From Clostridium sp. OS1-26 (GTDB lineage Bacteria > Bacillota > Clostridia > Clostridiales > Clostridiaceae): DNA of 64,000 nt. The first letter of the stretch is position 1. Each line of letters begins with the position of its first letter. The translations under genes were made by a program, and so were the position numbers. The stretch is taken from positions 248,001 to 312,000 of the forward strand of contig NZ_CP133264.1 in the NCBI RefSeq assembly GCF_030915445.1, in the 5' to 3' direction. The notes under the pieces were generated by a model. The model ran no database searches. It worked only from the letters and a program-made list of their open reading frames with translations, and was not told the origin of the DNA. Below are positions 45,961 through 55,688 of this stretch, one piece after another.

Positions 45961-46959
45961 TTAATAGCTCATATCTACTAAAAAAGACCCTATTGTAATT
46001 TTATTTCCTTTACTAGAAAGATTCTTTCTATCACTTACCCTGATTATTATATCATGATTTCCTTCTGACAAATTAAACAAATTTATTGCGGAGGAAAAAT
46101 AAAGTGGTAAGTTAGTATATAAATCTAAAAAATAATTTATTCCATCTATCTTTATCTCCATACAGCCACTTTCTTCTGAAAGTAGTGTTGTTATGGCAAT
46201 GCATTTCCCATTAAAATTAAACTCTAAACAATCTCCAATAGTATCAGAAACTGCAGCTATCTCTATTTGAGGTATGTTTATGTTTTCTTCTCTCCAATGC
46301 CCATAAAAAGTTGCTTTTTCATAGCTTATAATATTTGGATTATTGAACTCATATCCTGTTATTGTATTTATTTTTTCAATAGGTTTTCTATTTAATATAT
46401 CTAAGTCTTTTATGCTATTTATTATACACTCCGCATATATGCTGTGACCTTTGTCATTTGGATGCAGATTGTCTATGGATATATCCTGCCAAGTATAATC
46501 GTCTACGCCTATATGTCTATACATATAATCCTGTATATCTATAACTGGTACACCGTAATAATAGGCTACCCGTTTATGTACACTGCTGCAGGCATCTGCA
46601 AGGCCAGTAGGGGTAATTAGTATCACTACTGCTGGTTTACTTTTGAGTTTTGACAGCTGTTTTAATATACCCTCCATAGTAACAGCAGCATTATATGAGT
46701 TTTCTATTCTATCATTTACTGCAAATTCAATAAATACTAAGTCAGGATCTTTAGCTATTACATCTGTTTTTAGTCTAAACACTCCAAAATTAGAACCAGT
46801 ACCACTAACTCCTGAGTTTATTATATCTACATTTTTATCCTTGTATAGGACCTTTAAATATTCTCCTACTTTATAAGTGTATGAATTTTCATATATTGAA
46901 GCTCCTGTGCCTTCAGTTATGGATCCTCCTAGGAATACTATGTTGAATTTATTATTCAT
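45961..46959 (-). CDS. SGNH/GDSL-type hydrolase
   Basis: 332 residues. Block I is FLGGSITEG with the nucleophile Ser13, block III is EFAVNDR, and block V is DNLHPNDKGH, so Ser, Gly, Asn and His are present. The C-terminal 120 residues look like a beta-sandwich add-on. There is no signal peptide, so it acts in the cytoplasm, probably adding or removing acyl groups on a sugar or lipid-linked glycan. Its position between manC and pseG supports a glycan role; the substrate is unknown. Confidence 0.85.
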   Translation of the reverse strand: MNNKFNIVFLGGSITEGTGASIYENSYTYKVGEYLKVLYKDKNVDIINSGVSGTGSNFGVFRLKTDVIAKDPDLVFIEFAVNDRIENSYNAAVTMEGILKQLSKLKSKPAVVILITPTGLADACSSVHKRVAYYYGVPVIDIQDYMYRHIGVDDYTWQDISIDNLHPNDKGHSIYAECIINSIKDLDILNRKPIEKINTITGYEFNNPNIISYEKATFYGHWREENINIPQIEIAAVSDTIGDCLEFNFNGKCIAITTLLSEESGCMEIKIDGINYFLDLYTNLPLYFSSAINLFNLSEGNHDIIIRVSDRKNLSSKGNKITIGSFLVDMSY

Positions 46960-47051
46960 AACAATCTCCTATATCTCAAAACAATACAACATATTTACTT
47001 AAAATTTTTTACACTTTATTATACTTCTAAAATATTATTTAACTTAAAAAC

Positions 47052-48134
47052 TTATATAAATTCGTTCATATTATTTTCTTTTAACTTATCAATAATTTTT
47101 TTTATTTCCTGTGCCTTGTCCTTTGCACAAACTAAAACAGAGTCCTTAGTTGATACAACAATCAAGTTATTTACCCCTAACGTAGTGATTAGTTTATCTT
47201 CTGAATATACTATAGAATTATCCGTTTCCAGAACTATATCATTGCCTTTAATAATATTTCCGTTTTTATCTGGCGGATATATCGCCCCTAAAGAATCCCA
47301 CGCACCAACATCATTCCATTGAAAGGAGGAAGCTACAACTGCTACATCATCACTTCTTTCTAAAATGCCATAATCAATTGATATTGATGGTATTTCTGAA
47401 TATATTTGTTTTATCTTTTCTTCACTATTTTCTTCATCTAAAAGTTCACTTATCTGATTAAGCTTATCATATATTTTAGGCAAATATCTTTGTATATTTT
47501 TTATAATTTCAGAAACTTTCCATATGAATATTCCACTATTCCACATATATTCACCAGAATTTAAATACTGTTTTGCTTTTTGAAAATCTGGCTTTTCAAC
47601 AAATTCCAATACTTCGCAAGCTACTTCACTTATTGCTTTATTTGAATTATAATTTATGTATCCATATCCTGTTGCAGGATACGTTGGTTTAATTCCTATA
47701 GTGACAATTTTATTCTCTTGTTCAGCTACTCTCACTGCTCTATTGATAGTATTAGTAAACTCTACATCATTGTCAATGCAATGATCTGATGGATAAACAC
47801 ACATAATTCCATCACCACGTCTTTTCAAAATTGTAATAGCCGCAAGACCTATTGCAGCAGTAGTATTTCTTCCCATTGGCTCTAGTATAATATTTTCTTC
47901 TTTACACTTTCCTTTTACTATTTGCTTCAGTGATTCCTCTTGCTTACGATTTGTCACAATATATAAATTATCATTATCAGATATCCTATTAACTCTTGCT
48001 ATAGTTTCGTTAATTAGCGCATCTTTACCAGTAATATTTATTAATTGTTTGGGTCTAGATTCTCTACTTAAAGGCCAAAATCTTGTCCCATTTCCCCCAG
48101 CTAATATAACATTATATATATTCATTTTCTTCAT
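47052..48134 (-). CDS. manC: mannose-1-phosphate guanylyltransferase
   Basis: 360 residues. The signature ILAGGNGTRFWPLSRESRPKQ (about 9-29) and VEKPD motifs are those of GDP-mannose pyrophosphorylase. It makes GDP-mannose from mannose-1-phosphate and GTP. The isomerase domain of two-domain ManC/AlgA proteins is absent, so mannose-phosphate isomerase must be encoded elsewhere. Its product feeds Gmd, the 3,5-epimerase and possibly the glycosyltransferases here. I chose ATG 48134 with GGAGTGAG upstream; the frame opens six codons earlier with TTG. Confidence 0.94.
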   Translation of the reverse strand: MKKMNIYNVILAGGNGTRFWPLSRESRPKQLINITGKDALINETIARVNRISDNDNLYIVTNRKQEESLKQIVKGKCKEENIILEPMGRNTTAAIGLAAITILKRRGDGIMCVYPSDHCIDNDVEFTNTINRAVRVAEQENKIVTIGIKPTYPATGYGYINYNSNKAISEVACEVLEFVEKPDFQKAKQYLNSGEYMWNSGIFIWKVSEIIKNIQRYLPKIYDKLNQISELLDEENSEEKIKQIYSEIPSISIDYGILERSDDVAVVASSFQWNDVGAWDSLGAIYPPDKNGNIIKGNDIVLETDNSIVYSEDKLITTLGVNNLIVVSTKDSVLVCAKDKAQEIKKIIDKLKENNMNEFI

Positions 48135-48209
48135 TCCTCTCACTCCAACCAAATCACTAAATTTAACTAAATATCTTACCCTTCTAATCTTAAGTTGAAT
48201 AAGGTTTAA

Positions 48210-48275
48210 CTACACTGTATCCTCTTGCTCTTCAATTATTTCATGAAATTCTTCTTCAACTCGTTTTGAAAAGTA
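48210..48275 (-). pseudogene. 22-codon remnant related to the following gene
   Basis: The minus strand encodes YFSKRVEEEFHEIIEEQEDTV then a stop. This matches YFSKRIEDEFYCIINQ inside the adjacent 365-residue protein (near its C terminus). It has no start or other coding context. It looks like a scar of a lost paralogue or of unequal recombination. Confidence 0.55.
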
Positions 48276-48337
48276 TTATAATTTATTTCGTTTCTATTTA
48301 TCCAATAATGGTAGATCGAAGAAAATACCTGCTTACA

Positions 48338-49435
48338 CTACCACTCTATTTCTTCATTCAACATTTTGGTAAACTTTTCTGCTCCTTGATTATTTAAATG
48401 TGATACATCTGAAAAATCATCGTCATCAAATAATTCTGATCTAAAGTAATCTATGTATTGAAAATTGTACTCTTTTTTCACTTGATTTATAATACAATAG
48501 AATTCATCTTCTATTCGTTTTGAAAAGTACTCTGTATAGTATTTAGAAGCTGGGAATACCACAACTATGGGTTTTATATTATTATCTTTTAAAAAACGTA
48601 AATAGTCCTTAAATATTTGAATATTTTCTTGTACAGTTTTAGGATAGTCTTTATTACAATCTAGTTCTGCTTGTTTTCTTCCAATCTCTACTTTATTTTC
48701 ATACTCTTTAAAACTAGGAACATCATATACAAAATCAAAATAACCACCATTAATTCGAAATGTTTTTTCTGCAATCTCTCTGTTATTTTCATACTCTTCA
48801 CTTAATCTATCTGCATTGCTATAATGGTGTGCTGTTTTCAAAATTGAATAATACCAAACAACCTTATTCTTCATAGCTGAAAGCGACATATCATACTGAA
48901 AACTATAATAACAAAGCCCAATAATAGCATATTTTACATTTATAACTTTTTCCTTAAAATTATTGAATAAATATTTAATAGTATGATAATCATAAAAAAT
49001 ATCTTGGCTACTCAAAGAAAACTTGTAACAACTTTTTAAACATTTCTTTTCAGAAAATCCAGTATAAGCATAAGAAATTCCTGTGCAAATAGCTTCTAAA
49101 TCATCATTATTGTTTTCAATAAAATTATCAATCATATATTTATATTCATTTGAATAATTATCCATAAACTTATAATATTGAAATATTTTATTCTCCACTA
49201 CTCCCAAATCAATAAGCTGATTATATATTTCTTCATTAAATTGGCTAGCAATTATTATATAATCGTAATCATAATTTTTTATTTGTTCTGGTTTTACTAT
49301 CAAAATATTGTTTCTTTTTGTTCCCCATTTACTTTCGTTATTATCCACATAAGCCAATATTTTAACTTTACAATTTAATACATTTTCAATGATAATTGAA
49401 CTCTTACCAGTTCCAAACATTAAAACATTGTACAT
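48338..49435 (-). CDS. Rossmann-like module fused to SGNH-like domain
   Basis: 365 residues from ATG 49435. The first 90 residues are a small Rossmann-like module: VLMFGTGKSS, then YVDNNESKWGTK, IIIASQFNEEI and LGVVENKIFQY. The rest has a segment typical of DltD/AlgX-like SGNH proteins near its end: IKPIVVVFPASKYYTEYF and DVSHLNNQGAEKF. It lacks a clear nucleophile Ser block I, so catalysis is doubtful; it may bind or acylate a glycan. It lies between a glycosyltransferase and manC. This is the only locus protein with the module at its N terminus. Domain names are by resemblance only. Confidence 0.6.
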   Translation of the reverse strand: MYNVLMFGTGKSSIIIENVLNCKVKILAYVDNNESKWGTKRNNILIVKPEQIKNYDYDYIIIASQFNEEIYNQLIDLGVVENKIFQYYKFMDNYSNEYKYMIDNFIENNNDDLEAICTGISYAYTGFSEKKCLKSCYKFSLSSQDIFYDYHTIKYLFNNFKEKVINVKYAIIGLCYYSFQYDMSLSAMKNKVVWYYSILKTAHHYSNADRLSEEYENNREIAEKTFRINGGYFDFVYDVPSFKEYENKVEIGRKQAELDCNKDYPKTVQENIQIFKDYLRFLKDNNIKPIVVVFPASKYYTEYFSKRIEDEFYCIINQVKKEYNFQYIDYFRSELFDDDDFSDVSHLNNQGAEKFTKMLNEEIEW

Positions 49436-49466
49436 TGAAATCACTCATTTCATAAAATGTTAATAT

Positions 49467-50615
49467 CTAATCAAAATCTTTATATTTACCTTCACATATG
49501 TTTATATACAATTCATTATATTTTTCTATCATAATATCTATATCGAATTTGTTTTTATAATCTCTATAGGCATTTTCTACTATAGTTTTTTCATTTTTTA
49601 ATCCAAAATTATTGGCTTCAATTATCAACTTCTTCAATGAATTTTCATCATTATTGTTAAACAGATACCCAGTAGAATTTTCTTCTATAATCTCTTTGAA
49701 TACATCTATATTACTGGCAATCACCGGCACATTTTCCCTATATCCTTCAGCTATTACTAAACCAAACCCTTCACTTAATGATGGAATTATCAAATAATCA
49801 AATAATTTTATGTACAGACTAGCATTTTCTCTATATCCATAAAATCTTATTTTATCTTCAATTTTATATATTTTAATTTTTTCACTTAATTCATCTAGCA
49901 AATCTCCTTCGCCAATGAATACACAAAAAACTTTTTCTTTTAAATTTTTCACTGTTTCAACTACTAGTTCTTGATTTTTTCTTTTACAGACTGTTCCAAT
50001 GCATCCAAATATCTTGTATCCTAAATCTTTATATCTAAATATATCATCAACGATATCTTTATCAATGCTCTTATCTTTAGGCTGATTTTCAATGCCATTA
50101 TAGATTGTAGTTAATTTTTCTTTGTAAATTCCTTTTTCAATCATCAGCTCCTTGTCACTTTCAGAAACAGTTACTACAGCATCCAACCCATTTATAATAG
50201 CAATATCCATTTTTTCATGCTCTGGTCTTTTATTTGTTCCCCACCCATGCATGGTTTGAATAACAGGAATATATTTATTAATTCCAGACCTTGCTACTAT
50301 GCTTACCATTGCTGGCACTGCTGAATGTGCATGTATTATATCAATATTCTCTCTTATTAAAATTTCTCTTAATTTTCCTGCAACATTTAAATTAAGGTAA
50401 ATATCTCTTTTAAATGTGGAATCTATTTTTAAGCATGGTATCTTTAATTCTTCTAACTCACGCATATATTCACTATAATTACAATAACCTAACTCATCAG
50501 ATAAGCTAGCTACTATATATACATTATTTTCAGATTTTTCCTGACATGAGGCTATATTCTTTATTATTCTACCTGCCCCTCCTTGAAGAAAAGTGGTTAT
50601 ATGCAATATATTCAA
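49467..50615 (-). CDS. GT4-family glycosyltransferase
   Basis: 382 residues, GT-B fold. The N terminus MNILHITTFLQGGAGRII is typical, and the C-terminal donor-binding motif EGFGLVIAEG (E-x7-E) with VIASN follows. It is retaining and uses a nucleotide-sugar donor, probably GDP- or UDP-linked. No membrane segment is seen. The start is TTG with GAGGTGATAAA upstream. A hairpin separates it from the preceding epimerase gene. Confidence 0.92.
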   Translation of the reverse strand: MNILHITTFLQGGAGRIIKNIASCQEKSENNVYIVASLSDELGYCNYSEYMRELEELKIPCLKIDSTFKRDIYLNLNVAGKLREILIRENIDIIHAHSAVPAMVSIVARSGINKYIPVIQTMHGWGTNKRPEHEKMDIAIINGLDAVVTVSESDKELMIEKGIYKEKLTTIYNGIENQPKDKSIDKDIVDDIFRYKDLGYKIFGCIGTVCKRKNQELVVETVKNLKEKVFCVFIGEGDLLDELSEKIKIYKIEDKIRFYGYRENASLYIKLFDYLIIPSLSEGFGLVIAEGYRENVPVIASNIDVFKEIIEENSTGYLFNNNDENSLKKLIIEANNFGLKNEKTIVENAYRDYKNKFDIDIMIEKYNELYINICEGKYKDFD

Positions 50616-50637
50616 TTTATCACCTCAAAATATTATT

Positions 50638-50672
50638 TAAAACTCCATCAGAAAATTCTAATGGAGTTTTAA
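50638..50672. other. hairpin between the GDP-mannose epimerase and GT4 genes
   Basis: TTAAAACTCCAT and ATGGAGTTTTAA arms around a 12-base loop. The minus strand then reads AATAATATTTTG without a real T-run, so it may be a weak terminator or processing site. Confidence 0.55.
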
Positions 50673-50674
50673 AA

Positions 50675-51643
50675 TTATAAATTCAACTTTTTTCTAACTT
50701 CATTTTCTATCCATTTGTATGTTCTTTCTAGACCTGTCTCTAAAGTAATCTCTGGGTACCAACCTAAAACTTTATTTATCTTTGTATTATCAGAGTTTCT
50801 TCCTCTAACACCTTGTGGTCCTTCAATATGTTTTTTTACTACTTTATAATCTGAAACATTGGAAATTATTTCTGCCAATTCATTGATAGTAACCATTCTA
50901 TCTTGTCCTAAATTAAGTGGTTCATAATAATCACTTTTCATTAACTTATATATACCTTCTACACAATCATCAATATAGCAGAAAGAACGTGTTTGTTCCC
51001 CATCGCCCCAAATTTCTATTTCATTGTTATTTGTAAGCTTAGCTATTGCAATCTTTCTGCAAAGTGCAGCTGGCGCCTTCTCTCTTCCACCTTCCCATGT
51101 TCCATGAGGTCCAAAAATGTTGTGAAAACGAACTATATGTGTATTCATACCATAATCTAATCTATAATGAGTACATAACCTCTCAGTAATCAACTTTTCC
51201 CAACCATAAGCATCCTGAGGTTCTGCTGGGTAAGCATCCTCTTCCTTTAACGGCTTAACATCTGTAACTTTTTGCAGATATTCCGGATATATGCAAGCAG
51301 AAGATGTATATAAGTATTCTTTTATGCCATTTAATCTAGCAGCTTCTAATGTATGAAAATTTATTAATGTATTATTATGTAATATTTCTGAATGGTGATT
51401 AGAAATAAAGCCCATCCCACCCATATCTGCAGCTAATGCATAAACTTCATCTACTCCAATTGTAGCTTGAAGGCAATTGTCCCATCTTCTTAAATCTAGA
51501 ATTAAAAATTCATCTGCATCTGTTTTTGTAAATTCTGGATACTTTAAATCAACACCTCTAACCCAGTAACCTTTTTGTTTTAGAAAAGTTACTAAATGAT
51601 GTCCTATAAATCCACCTGCTCCTGTAACTAATACTTTTTTCAT
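50675..51643 (-). CDS. gme: GDP-mannose 3,5-epimerase-like enzyme
   Basis: 322 residues. NAD-binding GAGGFIG, then the segments ADMGGMGFISNHHSEILHNN, SSACIYPE (C117), PAEPQDAYGWEKL (Y146, K150), FHNIFGPHGTWEGGREKAP and GPQGVRGRNSDN match the plant GDP-mannose 3,5-epimerase closely. That enzyme makes GDP-L-galactose and GDP-L-gulose; the catalytic Cys, Tyr and Lys are present. Its donor would come from ManC in this locus. Bacterial relatives are known but less common. Substrate is strongly supported by sequence, though it was not tested. Confidence 0.87.
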   Translation of the reverse strand: MKKVLVTGAGGFIGHHLVTFLKQKGYWVRGVDLKYPEFTKTDADEFLILDLRRWDNCLQATIGVDEVYALAADMGGMGFISNHHSEILHNNTLINFHTLEAARLNGIKEYLYTSSACIYPEYLQKVTDVKPLKEEDAYPAEPQDAYGWEKLITERLCTHYRLDYGMNTHIVRFHNIFGPHGTWEGGREKAPAALCRKIAIAKLTNNNEIEIWGDGEQTRSFCYIDDCVEGIYKLMKSDYYEPLNLGQDRMVTINELAEIISNVSDYKVVKKHIEGPQGVRGRNSDNTKINKVLGWYPEITLETGLERTYKWIENEVRKKLNL

Positions 51644-51715
51644 TTCAATACCTCCCTAGTATAATTGTTAGATTAAAACATTTATTATTTAATTAGCAAC
51701 AAATTGTTGTTATAG

Positions 51716-52819
51716 TTAAAGCATATTTATTATTTCTTTCCAAGTAAAAACTTCTATTTTCTTCTCTTTCATTATTTCCTTTATTTGATTTTTCACTTCA
51801 AGATCATGCAAATCTGACTCTATGGAAATAATTATGGCATCTAACTTATCTTGATTATCTTGTAACCAAAAAGGCGACTTTACCCTTACATCATCATATA
51901 TTATTTGTTCATGTGTACTTTTATTATTGTCAATAAAAGCTAAAACTTGGATTTTTTCATTTCGTAAATCTTTATACATATATCTAGCAGTTTTTAGAGT
52001 ACCCCATATAGCCACAGACTTAATATTTCTCTTAGTTAAAACACTTGTAGCATTTTTATCCATAAGCAATAAAGATTCTAACCATACTCTGTACAAAGCC
52101 TGATATTCTAAACCACTCGAATAATTATCTACTCCGAAATGTTTTTTCATCACTTGCTTTTTATACTTGTCAAATTTCTCTAAATTCCTAACATCAGAAC
52201 ACTCACCCTGCAACCTAAAAACTGCAATAGTTTCATCATAATATATGGTATTTTGCTCTTCACCTTTAAAACATTTTACTGTAAAATCATAATCTGCGAC
52301 AATAGGATATTTTATATCAAAAAAACCATATTTATCGAATAAACTTTTTCTAACAAATACTCCTTGATGTGGTGTCATATAGCCTTTGGCTAAATCTTCT
52401 AAGCCAATTTTTTTGCCTTGTATATACTTAATGCCATATTTTTCATCAATACATAGAACATTACCATATAATATTGATTTTTTAGGATTATCTAAAAACT
52501 TATCTACCACTTTTTGTATTATGTTTTGGTCATATAAATAGTCATCTGAATTAAGAAAATATATTATTTCACCAGTAGAATACTTTACCCCTTTATTAAA
52601 CGCATCGATTATGCCTTCATCAGGCTCACATATTATAATGCTTTTATTATAATTTTTAACAATCTCAAGGGTTTTATCTGCTGAAAGTGCATCTACTATA
52701 ATGTGCTCAATATTTTTATAAGTTTGACTAAAAATGCTTTTTAAAGTATTTTCAATATATTTTTCGCTATTTAAAGTTGGAGTTATAATAGAAACTAAAG
52801 GTAACTTAATATCTGTCAA
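51716..52819 (-). CDS. GT2 glycosyltransferase with C-terminal Rossmann-like module
   Basis: 367 residues. The GT-A domain (1-about 250) begins VSIITPTLNSEKYIENTLKS, has the SDD metal site (91-93) and later FDKYGFFDIKYPIVADYDF. The C-terminal module (266-360) reads IKSVAIWGTLKTARYMYKDL, then FIDNNKSTHEQIIYDDVRVKSP and LDAIIISI. The glycosyltransferase adds a sugar from an unknown donor. The module is shared with four other proteins here. The start is TTG with GGAGGAAGAG upstream. Confidence 0.88.
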   Translation of the reverse strand: MTDIKLPLVSIITPTLNSEKYIENTLKSIFSQTYKNIEHIIVDALSADKTLEIVKNYNKSIIICEPDEGIIDAFNKGVKYSTGEIIYFLNSDDYLYDQNIIQKVVDKFLDNPKKSILYGNVLCIDEKYGIKYIQGKKIGLEDLAKGYMTPHQGVFVRKSLFDKYGFFDIKYPIVADYDFTVKCFKGEEQNTIYYDETIAVFRLQGECSDVRNLEKFDKYKKQVMKKHFGVDNYSSGLEYQALYRVWLESLLLMDKNATSVLTKRNIKSVAIWGTLKTARYMYKDLRNEKIQVLAFIDNNKSTHEQIIYDDVRVKSPFWLQDNQDKLDAIIISIESDLHDLEVKNQIKEIMKEKKIEVFTWKEIINML

Positions 52820-52840
52820 TATACTCTTCCTCCAAAATAT

Positions 52841-54388
52841 CTATATTTTCATATCATTTTCTGCTAAAATATACCCAACACTTATATATATATACATACT
52901 TGAAAGATAATCAAAATAATGGGTATCCTCTGAAAAACCCAATGAATTTAATTGTTCTTTTATCTCTTCATAAAACTGAGAACAAACTATAATTAAAGTG
53001 TCTTCCTTCTTTTCATCTAACAGCGTTTCTACTGGCAATACTTGTATTCCATTAATAAAAGCCCCATGTTTATTTTTATCATTATCAATTATATATAATG
53101 GATTTTTATTGAATAAATTTAGTATCTTACTAAAAAAATTTTTATATCCATTACTAGCTCCAAAAACAATGATTTTTTTCTTGTTTAAATGTTGTAAAAA
53201 ATATCTTATATAGTCATCTTCTAATAATTCATCATTCACATATCTTCTTCTTATAATTAAAAGCTTTTCAAAGAACTCTTCAAATGTACTAGTACCTAAA
53301 GTCAATAACTTATTATATTCGGCTTCAACAAAATAGAGCCATTCTTCAGTGTTGCATACATTATTAGGTTCAAAATCAGTGTTACAATTCTTATTTATAT
53401 TTGTCAGTTCTACATTATTTAGTCCCCAATTTTCATCATTAAATATTATTGGTTTTTTATTTAAAGCCATATTATTAGCAAAGGTAATTAATTGCAAATA
53501 TGTTAAAGAATCAACTTTCCTCTTATTTAATTGGCTTTCTAACTCTTTATTTTCTGGTTGAAATCCTGAAGTATGTTCCATGTGGTAAGTAACCATAGGA
53601 TTATTCAAATATATTTCTTCTATGCCATTAGCCCTTGACATATATTGCATTAAAGAATCAATATGCATTGAATACATATCTAACTCTGGATAGCCATTAA
53701 GTTCAAACCAATGTTTTCTTGCCATTAATTGAAAATCCCCACAGGCATTACAATGGGGTGGCTCTTTAATCTTTTTATTATTTGCTAATTCTTCAATTTC
53801 TTTTGGATAAACTAAATATTTTTCATTATTAATATAACTTTCTGTATAAAATCTTTCATTTATCCTTATAATATTTTTTTTGCAATAGTTAATTTTATCT
53901 TCGTGAGTTCCACTAATAGGAATCTCATTTCTCACATCATATCTATCCACTCTATAAATCTTATTTTCTTGTAGCTTTCCTGAAATTAAAAACTCAAAAA
54001 GTTCGTCAGAAAAAATTATATCTACATTTGTAGCAAGAATATATTTTCCCTTTGCTCTACGTATCCCAACATTCTTCCCAATCATTTGATATAAAGGAAG
54101 AGATTGAGAAAAATTATATTTATTATGCATTTGTTCTGGTACTTCAATAATTCTTATATTACAATAATCATTTTTTTTATTCCAACATAATTCTTCATTT
54201 AATCTTTTTTTATCTTTTGGCGGATTCCACTCAACTAATATTAACTCAACATTAAACTTATATTTTTTCGTTTGTTCAAGTATATTGTCAATGAAAAGCT
54301 GCATCCTATATTTTAAATCGCCACCATGGTTATCATTTCTAGTTGTCGCTACAATTGAGAGTTCAGGACAATCAGTAAAATTATTCAT
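52841..54388 (-). CDS. predicted glycosyltransferase with C-terminal Rossmann-like module
   Basis: 515 residues. The N-terminal 300 residues resemble GT-A proteins: LSIVATTRNDNHGGDLKYRM, VELILVEWNPP, GKNVGIRRAKGKYILATNVD and PPHCNACGDFQLMARKHW. The middle (about 300-400) is unassigned. The C-terminal module (403-495) begins KKKIIVFGASNGYKNFFSKI and has YIIDNDKNKHGAFINGIQV and TLIIVCSQFYEEIKEQL. There is no membrane segment. It is followed closely by the GT2 gene. The sugar is unknown. Confidence 0.8.
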   Translation of the reverse strand: MNNFTDCPELSIVATTRNDNHGGDLKYRMQLFIDNILEQTKKYKFNVELILVEWNPPKDKKRLNEELCWNKKNDYCNIRIIEVPEQMHNKYNFSQSLPLYQMIGKNVGIRRAKGKYILATNVDIIFSDELFEFLISGKLQENKIYRVDRYDVRNEIPISGTHEDKINYCKKNIIRINERFYTESYINNEKYLVYPKEIEELANNKKIKEPPHCNACGDFQLMARKHWFELNGYPELDMYSMHIDSLMQYMSRANGIEEIYLNNPMVTYHMEHTSGFQPENKELESQLNKRKVDSLTYLQLITFANNMALNKKPIIFNDENWGLNNVELTNINKNCNTDFEPNNVCNTEEWLYFVEAEYNKLLTLGTSTFEEFFEKLLIIRRRYVNDELLEDDYIRYFLQHLNKKKIIVFGASNGYKNFFSKILNLFNKNPLYIIDNDKNKHGAFINGIQVLPVETLLDEKKEDTLIIVCSQFYEEIKEQLNSLGFSEDTHYFDYLSSMYIYISVGYILAENDMKI

Positions 54389-54400
54389 ATTACTCCTCCC

Positions 54401-55642
54401 TTATTTTTGAGAATTATATGCCATTAATATATCTTCAGATTTTATTCCTAACTCATTGAGTTGATTGCAAATTTCATTAACTTGTCCCGATGCAATGATA
54501 ACTTTTTCCACATTTTTCAAACTATTTGTTGTAGGTTTTTCTATTCGGATACCATAAAAATCTTTACTTATTTTATTAAGATCATTATCTACAACTAACT
54601 TTATTTCTATCTTTATTTCATACCTTCTATTTAATTCTTCAATAAGTCTATAAACAGCTTTAGCTAGTCGCCCTGCACCAAAAATTGCTATTTTTTTTTC
54701 TTTATTATTAATTAAAGAGTTAACGAGCATTATATCAATATCTGTGTTAAATATTTTATCTATAATTTCATTTTCATAGGCCATTTCATCATATATATGA
54801 ATCCTCGGAAAAGTAAACGGACCCTCTTCATTATTTAAAGTAAAGCAAAACCAATGTCCATTAAGTGAAAACATTTCATTTCCTAGTTCTTTTTTCATTT
54901 CTTCTACTTTTTCTATATCTTTACCAATTTCCTGGTGAAAACTGTGATCAGAAGAAACTAAGTCTATATTATTTCTTGAAACAAAATCTACTATAGAAAC
55001 ACTTTGCTCAACTGCAGAGTTTATATTTCCTAATACTACCCTCTGACCAACATCATTGTTACCTCTCCAAAGATAATTATTATCATAAGATAAAATTTGT
55101 TTAGGCATATATCTATTATCCGATAAATCATGCATTATAATATGATGCTTCTTATTCTGCAACAAAGGCAATATCTTTCCTAGTACACATTCAGCTATAC
55201 TATACCCATGGGCATCCCAAAATACTAAAACTCTTTCATAATTACTAAATAATTTTTCATAATCATAATCAAGAATATCTGTATTTATACACTCTAACGG
55301 GTTAAACCATTCTTCAGATACAACACCATTGTCTTTAAGCTTAGGTATAGTTTCTTTTTCAAAGCTATCAGATATACAAAGACTGACTACTCTACACTTG
55401 TCTTTTCCACCGAACCAATTAGAGACTTCTGTAAAAACACAGGTAGAATTGCCTTTTCCTCTTCCTAATTCTAATATCAAATCAGGTTTAAATTCTAAAG
55501 TAAAAGCAACCAATTGGCTCCACTGACATATATTCAAATCGTTTAAATAATCAACTGCATGGGCTAAATCTTTTATACGTTCTTTATTTTTACTTATTTT
55601 TTCCCTTTGATTCCAGTATGCACTGGCTGGAGAAATTACCAC
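54401..55642 (-). CDS. SAM methyltransferase-like protein with C-terminal Rossmann-like module
   Basis: 413 residues. The N-terminal part has a class I methyltransferase-like motif I LILELGRGKGNSTCVF (55-70), then VFWDAHGYSIAECVLG and HHIIMHDLSDNRYMP, resembling CmcI/cephalosporin hydroxylase-type and Methyltransf_24 proteins. The C-terminal module (316-410) begins KKIAIFGAGRLAKAVYRLIE and contains VVDNDLNKISKDFYGIRIEKP and EKVIIASGQVNEICNQL. It probably O-methylates a sugar. The start is GTG with AAAGGTGATG upstream. Confidence 0.78.
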   Translation of the reverse strand: MVISPASAYWNQREKISKNKERIKDLAHAVDYLNDLNICQWSQLVAFTLEFKPDLILELGRGKGNSTCVFTEVSNWFGGKDKCRVVSLCISDSFEKETIPKLKDNGVVSEEWFNPLECINTDILDYDYEKLFSNYERVLVFWDAHGYSIAECVLGKILPLLQNKKHHIIMHDLSDNRYMPKQILSYDNNYLWRGNNDVGQRVVLGNINSAVEQSVSIVDFVSRNNIDLVSSDHSFHQEIGKDIEKVEEMKKELGNEMFSLNGHWFCFTLNNEEGPFTFPRIHIYDEMAYENEIIDKIFNTDIDIMLVNSLINNKEKKIAIFGAGRLAKAVYRLIEELNRRYEIKIEIKLVVDNDLNKISKDFYGIRIEKPTTNSLKNVEKVIIASGQVNEICNQLNELGIKSEDILMAYNSQK

Positions 55643-55688
55643 AATTAATCATCACCTTTATAATAGTTTTCTTGTTTTTTCCGTTTAC

